A stretch of DNA of 64,000 bases from Rhizoclosmatium globosum (lineage: Eukaryota > Chytridiomycota > Chytridiomycetes > Chytridiales > Chytriomycetaceae): positions 62,001-126,000 of the forward strand of contig MCGO01000053.1 in assembly GCA_002104985.1 (NCBI GenBank), in the 5' to 3' direction. How positions within the stretch are numbered: position 1 is the stretch's first letter; every line of letters begins with the position of its first letter. This document shows positions 10,649 to 21,081 of the stretch, piece by piece. The notes beneath the pieces are model-generated. The model saw nothing but the letters and a program-made list of their open reading frames with translations. It was not told the DNA's origin and did no database searches. Position numbers and translations under genes: made by a program.

Positions 10649-11800
10649 GCACCAACCAATCAGAGTCTTCCAATTAAGAGCGATTTGTTATTTTTGGAGT
10701 ATTGTTGAAATGGCAGTAAGAACCACAGATATGATGGATTCAATTGGAAAGAATTACAATTATTGATTTATTGTTTACAGCAGAATAAACCAAGAGATGT
10801 TGTGTTCATCGACTCCAACATCTTTTTTTGCCATTGATACTTCTGCTGTACCTTCAGTGTAATAATGAAAGCAATTGTTTCCGATATTTAACGAAGCATA
10901 TTCATTATTTTTTCTACGCTTTCTGTTCTCCCTTCCTCCATTTCGTGCGTTCAGACGCAACAATAAGCCACATAGCGGATTCAGGTACGACATTAATAAA
11001 ATCAAGTTAACCCATTTGAGATGACGATTGCAACGCTGCCACCACGCAAGATCAAGAATCCCATCCATTTCCAACCACAACAACAAATCAGATTTAAATC
11101 TGCACAGAAAATTGGAAACGACGGCAACGATAGCAAATTTATTAATCTCCTACCGCGAGATTCATTCCTCCAAGTTCTTCCTCTTCCAGAGTCGCCACAA
11201 CGATAGAAAATCTAGCTTATTGCTCATCCAGTCTTGCCAAAAGGAAATCAAACCGCATCAAAACTAACACTACCGCCTTTCCACTGAAGCTTGGATGTCC
11301 TCAATTTCACCAGTTGTATAATTGTACTATATGAACGACAACGCCGAATCTGAAGCTTGTAGCAATTATAGTGGCGATTTTACGTTGCCTGAGGACACAA
11401 CCAAAAGCCATACCGATTAACAGGTCATTTCAGCAATCCACAGACCACCAAAATAGTATTTTAAGCATTAGGGACTATTGATGAGGCTATTATAACAGGA
11501 TAATACGAACGATTAGCAAGCTTTCATCAGAATCAGCCAGCCAACGTAACAATATTCCGCAATTCAACTTTACAAAAACGACTTATATCAACGTAATCGA
11601 TTTGTTTATTAGTATTATTTTCTTTACTTGAATAGGAAGTTGTTTTGTGTGGGTTCTTGCAAAATTATCAAAAAGCACAACAATCCGAATTCGTAATTAG
11701 TTAATTGGGAGTCAAGATTGTTGGCTGTTGTCTTCCAACTCCCACTCCCCAAACCCAAAACAACTAGTCCACCGCCGTCTAAATATGTTATATATATAAC
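10649..11800. other. Gene-poor region, no recognised feature
   Basis: A 103-codon minus-strand frame at 10775-11086 and short plus-strand frames opposite it show no family motif. The region may be further degraded mobile-element DNA. I see no structured RNA. Confidence 0.35.
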
Positions 11801-11818
11801 GCAATAATAACGCTAACA

Positions 11819-12330
11819 GTGCCAGAATCGTGGAGTATGACCCCCCTCAAAATCTGTTTCCTTGTCAAGGAAGCGACTGCTTCCCTGCAGCCTTCAACTC
11901 CAATGTGCCCAATCCAAACAACCTCAACGCAAGCTCAGAATTTAGCAAGCAACTGGAAATGCTGCCAAAAGAATTTGATACTCCAGTGCAACATAGAAGA
12001 TTCAAGAAGTTGAAGTCAGTCAATCAACGCCCTTCTTGATTTCAACCCGTTCTCCTCCCTCGTCCACATCTGACTCCTCTTTTTTTCCAACAACCTCAAT
12101 CACTACAAGGAATTCTACTTCATTTTAATTTGTGAACAGTCTAATCAAGCACTCAGTCACGACGAACATCCACTGAACAACTATGCTTACATCGTGCTTT
12201 ATCACATCAACTATGCTGTCCTGTCTCATATCTCAAGCACACTGGAAGGAAACCATCAGATCCCATACCTTAACACTACAACAACAGATGAAACAACTAT
12301 TGAATCGCAAGAGCAACAGTAAACTATCCA
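11819..12330 (+). pseudogene. Possible decayed coding region (unknown)
   Basis: A 69-codon frame at 11830-12039 (Asn/Pro-rich, ending with a basic cluster) and a second frame at about 12140-12320 (containing HPLNNYAYIVLYHINYAVLS) have protein-like composition. They are separated by stops and lack a start, domain or intron signals that would join them. They could be a broken mobile-element ORF or an unrecognised gene. Confidence 0.25.
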
Positions 12331-13180
12331 CATCCACCATCACCGCTTACAAAAAGCTACATCTAACTGGCATTGTATTACCGACAATGGCTGAGAGGAC
12401 TGCCGCATTCCAGGCTAGGAATGTTATTATTTAGTTACAAGTTTTCTCACCATGTTTCCCTGTTATTACACGTTGACCCCATTCCCACTCAATTAAGTGA
12501 CCACTATCAGCTGCAACGATGATTCATTGACAAAAACAACATACTCACAAGAGCCAGTACCCACAAATCATTTTGCAATCAGTTCAACCCTAATGGATGA
12601 ATAAATCGCCAACAATTTCATAAATTGCCAACAATTTCACAGAACCCCTTCGCCAAACCAATCAAAACTTATGTTTGACTCTTATGCGCGTTTTCACATT
12701 AAATCACTTATTGATTATGCGTGCCTGGACACACATCTGAGCCTCTGTTACCTTTTTATCTCTATCTCTTGTTTTATGCTGTCGAGCCAGTGTGAGGTGA
12801 TGCAACATTTGTCAGCTTTTTTCAGTCACATGACGATGTGCATTCCGCCAAAATAAACGCTGAAGGACCCACTATTCTTCTGAATAAGTGTGTGATATGG
12901 TCAACAAATGTGCTCACCTGCAGCTACTGTTGAAGATGCTTGCTGATTTGCCGCTGATCCCCATAACAACAAATGAATACATAAAGTACATGTAATAATG
13001 AAACAAAAGCATACCCGGAGCAATGTCCTTAATCCTCAGTAGTGAACAAGAACACCTTGTGAAGTGAGTGACCCGCAAAACAATCTTGTGGTTGCTTCTG
13101 TGAATAGTTATACCTCTATTTACAATTCAAATTAACATCAATCAGTACATAGACTCTTATAGTAAGTAAGGTGTTGATAG
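12331..13180. other. Gene-poor region, no recognised feature
   Basis: Only short, motif-free frames are present. No tRNA, repeat array or structured element is apparent. Confidence 0.4.
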
Positions 13181-13191
13181 TCTTTTATTCA

Positions 13192-13870
13192 GGCTGGAAA
13201 CAAGGGTAAGAAGCAGATTATCAAGAAACATCCTGCAAAGGAGAAGGAAGATGTAGTGTTGGATTATGAGTCTAGTGAGTCCAGTGTGGACAGTGAGGAT
13301 GCGGCAGAGGATGATGATGATGATGACGAGGAACAGGATGATGGAGATAGTAAGGAAGTTAATGACTCCTTTGATGATTTTGTTCAAAACGCAGAAAGCA
13401 AGAACTTAATTTTATTAACCTGTTTTTGGAAAACGTATCAGCCCGTTGCTCAGTGGTCTTAACTGTGGGATTCTATGTGAACGCCACAGGTTATAACCGA
13501 AGTGCGGCACTTTTATAAAGATTGGTAATATACGATAAATTACCAGCCATTAACAATATATACCGTGCTTTACGGTATGGGCCGTCAGAAATCCAGCACA
13601 TTTCTAATGTCTGAAGTGACATAGCACTACTAAATGAAGTTGTATGACTCAAACATTTGCTGCTGGACATGAAAAGACACAAACAAAGTCGCAGGGAGTC
13701 GCAGAAGCACTTGGAATCCAAGACCCAAAAGCTCCCTGGAAAAACTGCCGCAATCACCTCCTTTCAGCATTCAAATCAGATGAAATGGCGTTGTTGCGTG
13801 CTTCAGGAACAGAAGAGGAGTATTGTGTCAACTTGATACTTGTATTTCGTTTTTTTTATCCTGGATGGCA
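13192..13870 (+). pseudogene. Acidic-tract ORF and downstream fragment, possibly mobile-element derived
   Basis: A plus-strand frame from about 13192 to 13462 reads as a Lys-rich segment followed by an acidic run (repeated GAT/GAC/GAG codons at about 13300-13350). A second frame at 13644-13874 includes WKNCRNHLLSAFKSDEM and GTEEEY, resembling the Trp-anchored helix and spacing of Myb/SANT-like proteins carried by some transposons. No start codon, intron or continuous frame links them. I cannot name the family. Confidence 0.3.
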
Positions 13871-13874
13871 TTGA

Positions 13875-15956
13875 ATGTTTATTTCACTCACAAGCAACAA
13901 AGAACCCAATTGTTGCTATTGCGACTGTTCTCGCACTGGATTTGAATTGAGGGCATTTCAGCCGCGTTTTCCTGGATATCTTTCATAACATTTTTTTGAA
14001 TTTCAATTTTGTTTTTGAATATTGCTTTTGTGACTATTTACGGCCGGCATTTATCAATTAACAGCTCTTAGCTGCTTATCAATAAACAGGGAAGGCGAAT
14101 TTATTGATAAAAAGGCATTTCAGGAAATAAACAGTTTATCAATAAAAAGGCAATAACCTGTGTTTGCTTTCTGAACAGGGCCTTAGTTGGTGTGAAAAGA
14201 AGAGAGCAAATTAAAGTTGCTGGGAAGGAGCAGAGTTTGGCATGGCTTCTGGCACATCAGGAACGTATAAATCTATAAAGCAAAAATATTGGGTCGCAAC
14301 TTGCTCCAACTTGCTTTTTCGCAAAAAACCACTTCTCACAATTCAAAGTTTATTTTATCCAAAAAAAAAACGCTGTAGATTGATAGAACGAAGTTGATTA
14401 AGTTGAGGAAAGGTGAAGTTACGCAAAGTTCACAATTTTCATATATACTTGACAACTCGTGGCTGTTCAACTTCAGGTGCAGGAGTGTAGATTTCAGTTC
14501 AATGTCAAAGAAGTACGAAGAAATTAAAAAGAAATTAATACCCAACCCAAGCAAACGAGTTTGTGCGTCAAAGAAGGAATGAGCCATAAACAATGTCCAA
14601 GTGACGGAATTTTTATTATTAAATCATATTATATCAATAATTTTGCTGAATCTGCTCTGGTTTTTTCTGTAGGCTATACTAATTAACAGGGCTAAAGGAA
14701 GCAAGCAACCCTCCAAACAATGAATCTGTTCAATTGGTTCAGAAGCACCACTCTCTTACTGGAAGCACTTGAAAAAGGCCTGATAATGGAGACCTCTGAA
14801 TGTGTAATGAAATCGCAGGTATCATGAGATTAAATTAATGTGTCAGTATGAGGAGTGATTTATGGACTTATCAACTGAAATAGAAACAAGAACTCTAAGT
14901 AAAGGAAAGACTCTGTCATATGAATATATTTTTTAATTAATTAAATTTAAATTGGCATTTTTTAGCCTTGCCCGGTGTGGTTGAGGTAAGTTTTGACTAT
15001 ACAGCGAAGAAGATCCATTACGTTTCAGCCAAAGCAGCCAAAAGGTACTGCTGTTACAATGCAAAGTGGTAGAAACAGCTCTCTTGCAGCGCATGCGTGG
15101 GCTTCTCAAACAGAGTGGCTAAACAGAGGGTAACACTGTGTCCTGGTCAGCTATAACTCCTTGTCTTAACGTCACTTCCACAATTTTTCTTTTGTATCTT
15201 CGGATTGAACAATCCCTTCAATCTCTTGTTTAGCTTTATTGGCACCATAGTCTTGACAAGAATTGGAAAATGGTTTTGAGAAAAATGTTTCTGATGGAAA
15301 CAATCAGGAACATAGAATCTTTTAGGTTACTTGAAGTTTATGGTTTATAGCTTCTTTTATCATCCAAACTAATTATTCTTTAAGGTATATTCCAGCAAGA
15401 AATAAGCTGAGTTCTTAGTTTGAATTTCAGGGTTACTCGGGTTACTCAAGACATTGTGGTTATTGATGCAATTTTTTTGTTTGATATGTTTGGGTATGTG
15501 CTCCTCTGGAATCAACTGAACACAAAATGGAAGGGTGTATTCTGTTTGGGGATTTTCTTCAATAGCTGCTACATATGTGCAATGAACAAAACAAAGTCAT
15601 GAGAGTATCTTTCTCATATGTAGAAGTCAGATATGCCTCAGATACCAAGAGACATGAAGAAGTTTGGAGCACTCCAATCTGTACTCCCCTTTTTGTTGTT
15701 TATTTGAAGATAAAGCATGAGGAATTTTATGAATGCCTTAATGAGGAAGTAGGTATGCAAGAGGATTTAGCAAGTAAAAGTTGATGGTGCATTCTGGCCT
15801 CATGCTGTTTATGCAAGAAAGTGTAGACCCAGTATGAAGAACGTCTGAATTTTTTGACCTGGTATAATGGTGATAAGGAGCAATAAATACCAAACTGAAT
15901 AGGGTAAGGTTTTTGACAAGAGGAATTAGTAACTGCATAATTTATTAATTTTTAAA
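13875..15956. other. Gene-poor region with TTTATCAATAAA repeats
   Basis: At 14075-14150 three copies of a TTTATCAATAAA-like 12-mer occur in both orientations (two forward, one as TTTATTGATAAA), so they can form inverted repeats. The rest has only short frames without motifs, for example 14336-14593 and 15420-15784. No RNA gene is seen. Confidence 0.45.
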
Positions 15957-18900
15957 CTATCCACGTCTGACAGAGTTATTATTTGAACCTTGTGTATCCA
16001 TGCGAGATTGTGCGTGGCTCATTGTGGACTTCAAGTCCGCTCCAGTAGAGCTAGTTGTTGTTTCAATCTTGTTTGCTTCAATTGGGTTGAAAATACAAAG
16101 TTGAACTTTGACTGAAATAAGCAGGAATATTGTTGTAACAGTAGGCACTATGATTGCTACACCTCCGATTGCAAATGCTGTATTTGGGTCATTGATGGCA
16201 AATACTACTAACGCGTTCAAAAGAGCACTGATATTTATAAATGTTATTATTTACTAAGGATATCCAGTACAATATAACACACCTGAACAAGAACCAGTTA
16301 TAAGCAGAGAATCCAAGCATTTTGGACTCATTGAAGGTGGAAGGGACATCACGAATTTGAAATGACAAGACAGCAGAGAACATGATGATGACAATACGAA
16401 CAATTGTGACAATGACTCCAAATGTTGTTGCTGTATTGCAACGGGTTGTAACTGCCATTGATGCTGTAATCATATCAACTGGTTCTGGACTCTGAACAAC
16501 AAACCAAGCTGCCAGCAATCCCCCCATAAAGACCAAGAATGCAAGTACCCAAGCACTTAATTTTGCATCAGTTGGGACCTTGATCTTGCGACGGAGTTTT
16601 TCATCAAAAATAATTCGAATTCTTGACGTTTTAACAAGCAGTGATCCAAAAATGAGAGCAAAACCAATGTTATCCACAGCTGCAGCGGCAGTGCATGAAT
16701 TTTGAGCAGTTGATATTTGAATAACAAGAGAAGCCAGGCAAAGCAGGCAACCTACATTTGTGAGAGATAAGAAGACCAAACTGTTGGCTTTGATGAGCTT
16801 GAGCTCTCTGAAGAAAAATAGACAAATCAAGTTGAATAACCCAAATACAATGCAAACAATAGCAGCAGCTCCAATTCCTAACCGTGTACTGTCACTTGTG
16901 TTGACAATGTCAACACAGGTGTTTGTTCCAGTAGACAATCGCTGTGTAAGTTGATCACACACAGAAATGGTAATTTGGAAAGTTTGCCAAAGCGCTCCTG
17001 GTGGTTGTTGCAAACTTCCGGGGAAGCCTCTAATAACAAACGTGTAGTTACCAGCAACAGGATTAGCCAACCTTAAGCCACTGAATTGTGCTGCATTTGA
17101 AGTTGCATTGACAATAGCTTTTGTATTATCTCCGCTCATAGCTGCATTTGACGTGGAAGCAACTTGAACTATGACTGGCGCGTTTAAATTTGCTGGAACT
17201 GTATTACCAAACACGTCCTGTGCATGTACACTGAATGGAGGGAGAGGAGCCGCAAAGTTTATAATTGTGTTGTTGATAGTGGAAGAGTCTTCCAAAACCA
17301 ATTGGGAGGCACCACCAAAGAGTTTGATGTTAGGCAGTCCCTATTATCAAAGTAAGAACAAAATTAATTATAAACTATACCATACAATGAAGTTTTTCTT
17401 TTGAAGCATCTGGAGTCCTGTTGCAGTGTTGGATACATAGATATTACCACTAAGAAGTGGATTGTTTGTCACGGCAGTGCTGGTCATATCAAATGGCGGA
17501 AGAGTAGTAATGGCCACAAAAGTACCAAATGGTGCTGAGTTTGCGGAAGATGATATCAAATTACCAATCAGTGTTAAGGTTGCACTTCCAGCTGTCATAA
17601 TTGCACCGCCCATAGTACTTGCAGAGTTGTTTACAAATGCTGTGCTTCCATTAACTGTAGCAGAGGAGGTCAAATCCAGGTATATAGCTCCGCCATTGCT
17701 AGCGACGTTATTTGCCACCTGAACGCCATCACCCAAGTAAAGAGTATGCTTATCAATTGCATGAATTGCTCCACCAATAGAATCTGCAGAACATCCAATA
17801 ATCGCACCGTTGTTTAATGACAGACTGCCCCCCGTAATACCAAAGTATGCTCCTCCATGTGTTGCAGAGCAACTAAAGTGCATTTTAGTAACTGTGAGGT
17901 GTGAAATGGATATTACTTTTTGATTGAACTTCCTCCTGTTATAATAACATTTGAATCATCATTCCAAAATGCACCACCATAAAGTCCAACTGAATTTCTG
18001 ATCACACTCCCGCCGTCAAGAGTAATTACAGCCTGAAGCAAGTTTTAAAAACTGTGAATGAGGCACAAAGGATTACAAACATTGGAAATCGCAAACAATG
18101 ACCCAGCACCTCCTGGTGAAGTGCTTCCTTCAAAAATTGTGTTGTAGAAATAGCCAGTGGACCCTGCTTGGATAACTCCTGCTCCTCCAAATCCTTGTGT
18201 GTAGCATCCAGTAAATCTGCAGTTTGTACAATTTGTTGTTCCACTTCCATAAGAATATAGACATCCTGCTTGACCAGTAGCAAGAGCCCCAACCACAGTC
18301 ACGTTCTTACCAACAAACATACTTGCTTGGTTCAAAAAGTTGAAAGCACCTGCACCTGCAGTCAAGTTCTGCGCATAAATATCTTGTGCGTTCGTCACTG
18401 ATTTTGTGTCGGACATGAAACATCCAGCCCAATGAGCCGTGTTATTGATACAAGTTCCTCCAATCCAGTTGAGAGTAGAGGTTTGCTGGATTGACGACGC
18501 AGCACCATTCGAAAGAGTTCTTGAGTTTGCAGAGTGACAGTTTGTACAAGTAGCCTTGGACGAGTGAGACATGATCAAATCACCTCCACCAACGTCGTTT
18601 GGATTGCTCGCAAAGTTAGAGTTGAAGTACACATTCATAGCTGTGAGCTAGTGAAATATTGACTTAGCACATCTGGAATTTGCGTTCATTGTGAGTAAAT
18701 ATTACCTGCCCCTCATTGTCAATTGAAATAGCTCCACCGTTTCCAGCAGTATTGTTGGTAAAGTATACGTTGTTGAGAGTCACGACGCCTCCATTGATCT
18801 GAAGTGCTCCTCCATTGACGTTTGATGGCTGAATCGCGTCACGAAATGTAACTCCCGAGATGGTCGCCGAAGTTCCGGCAGGAACAACAATCGGCGGACA

Positions 18901-19152
18901 CCTGGAATACACGCAGTTCGATAAACTGATGGGACCTGTTGTGGTAAAGACTGCATCGGTGCCGGAACAGACTTTAGTGCCAGATGAAGGACAGACAGTC
19001 CACGATTGTGACATTAGAGGATGTTTTTTTGCACGTAAATCTTTTGTTCTTCCAAGGCTAAGATCTCCAAATGAAAGATTGTGGAGGATGTTTTTTGCAT
19101 GTAAATCTTTAACTAAGATCTCCAATGTCTTTGTTCCCTCATCACTCATCAT
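15957..19152 (-). CDS. Class C (7TM_3) GPCR-like receptor with beta-helix ectodomain
   Basis: From the N-terminus the minus-strand product shows repeated GGAI/GGAL/NNTA motifs (18664-19014, 18045-18638 and 17386-17970) typical of parallel beta-helix (pectin-lyase-fold) repeats. Next comes a ~100-residue beta-sandwich-like linker (about 16990-17290), then seven hydrophobic segments (15990-16900) with the class C pattern: a long polar loop with FRELKLIKANS after TM1, LLVKTSRIRIIF in the TM3 region and FNESKMLGFSAYNW before TM6. The tail is Ser/Thr-rich. Introns I place: 16228-16282 and 17341-17385, plus others in the ectodomain. The receptor would sit in the plasma membrane. The 5' end is unresolved: no signal peptide is visible, and ATGs exist at 19014 and further upstream. 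One A-run near 17925 may hold an indel. Confidence 0.8.
19022..19128. repeat. Tandem duplication near the receptor 5' end
   Basis: A ~45-60-base unit containing GGATGTTTTTTGCA.GTAAATC and AAGATCTCCAA occurs twice (about 19018-19075 and 19085-19125). The copies differ by a small insertion. It lies just upstream of the first confidently coding part of the receptor, where the start codon is uncertain. Confidence 0.7.
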
Positions 19153-19299
19153 CCATTCACATCAGTATCAATTCAGACTTCTACTTCATACTTCTACTTT
19201 TCATTTTCTTATATTCAATTATTTTCTTGAAACTTACAGGCAGCGAAACTTGACGGATATTAATCCTCCTTCTTGCACAATGCATAGATAGATTTTTTT

Positions 19300-21081
19300 A
19301 TTTTACACCCAAAAATATTAATACTGATTTGAACCCCACGCTCCTGCTAAATCACTAACCGCAAGCAATCTCTTTTCCCATGAACAACCCCGCAGGTTTC
19401 ATTTCATTACTTTGAAGGGAGCGTGGCTGCTAGTACGGATGTAGCCGGGGACGGGTATCAAAGATGTGTCGCAGTATCAGGAGCGGGGAGTTCTGATAAT
19501 GTTGAAAGAGGCGGGTCACATTTTTGAAGGCATTTTTGACATTGTGATGAAACGGTTTTGGGATGCGTCTGGTTTGAGTTTTGACCGGGTTTGGTTGACT
19601 TTAACGTGTTGGGTGGTGTGGTGCATTCACACCATTTACACTGATGTCAATTATATTACAATAAATACTTATGAATGTCAACTTTATTTCGTTGTTTCGA
19701 GTGGCCCCGCTGGAACTTCTTTCCCACTTCTTTTGTCAAAGATTTACAAACAATAAAACTTAATTGTCCGGCAGTCAAGTTCCAACGACACTGTTTGTAA
19801 ATTTTAAAGAAAAAAGTTACACATCGCGTTTCCCATACTATGGAGAGTGACAAGTTTCTCCAATGCTTGCCCACTGTGTCTTAAAGAGTTCCATTCCAGA
19901 GTTGGATCAAACAACAAGAAGTTTTACCTTTTTCAAGTGACAACTGAGATAGATGCTGATAGAGGAAGATGGACGAGAGATGGAACACGATGGAGGAGTT
20001 GACAGAGATCTCCTAAAGCTGCCATAGAGTTGTTTACTTTCTTGCAAATTAACTTTTTTTGAATAAAATTAATGTGACTCACTCAATTTATCCTTTTTCT
20101 GCTGACGTAAATTGAGTTTTGAGTGCGTTGAGTGGATATCAATCGTTTGCCACCTTAGCTGCCAACCATTGGAGTCCTCCACCTCTTGAAATAGTGGACA
20201 GTGAAGTTCATTCTCAATTTTAATAATGTTTAGTTCAGCCCAAAAACTTCCACTTGCTCAGTTGCCTGAAAAAGTGACACTGCCTCCCAAACTGATCAAC
20301 ATTCAACACTTGCCAATAGCCAAATGCCTCGCCTCATCAAGAGTAAGTGGTCCCAATGACCAAAGCCAAGGCAACAATCCTTAAACAGAGGTTACTGTTT
20401 CAGTCACCAAAATCAAAATATAACCAAAGAGCCCTGCCGTGCCAAGCAAATTATCTCCGTCTATGCCTGAACGGCTTCCTGGGATTAAAGCTTTGATGGC
20501 GAAGGAAGAATTTGACAACTTTGGCGCACCAACACAACTATGCAATGTCAGGCTCATCCATCAATGCATGCTGATGCGTATTCGTTTTCATTTTCATTTT
20601 GCTGGCGTTTCCAATAAAGTAATGCACTACGTCATCTTGCCTTCACTTCGCCTACTCTTTGTCTGCCCACCAATCAAATAGTGGTATTGACGTCAGTATT
20701 GTCTAAACTTTTCTCGTCGTTGGTAGGTATTAGAGACTGCGTGTGATAAATAATTCAAGGCCACTTCTTCTGAGAGCTCATCCGATTTCGAACGTCCTAA
20801 TTGTGCCAACATATTGTTAGGCGGAAACAATATAAGATGCTAAAATGGTGCTCTGTGATAAACTGTAGCACACATATCCCACAATAGTCCACAGGGCTGG
20901 TAGGAAATACTTTGCGCATTTGTAGCACCTGACACAATTTACCAAAGCTCCATGGGTCGCGGCGCAACACTCAAAGGATGCAAGCTAGTAGATGGGAACT
21001 TTTCTTACAAGGAACCAAATTTAATATCATTTTCTGAGCCGAAAATAACTTGTCAAATAACGCTTTCCAACTAATGCCGTC
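19300..21081. other. Intergenic region, no recognisable gene
   Basis: The frames at 19466-19756 (+), 19656-19874 (-) and 20439-20681 (+) lack motifs and overlap one another on opposite strands. The stretch includes the 5' side of the receptor gene and the 3' side of the GTPBP1-like gene. I see nothing else. Confidence 0.45.

Noticed and set aside
13436..13512. Possible tRNA (GCTCAGTGGTCTTAACTG resembles a D-arm)
   Set aside because: No proper TTCRA loop, anticodon stem or acceptor pairing can be drawn.
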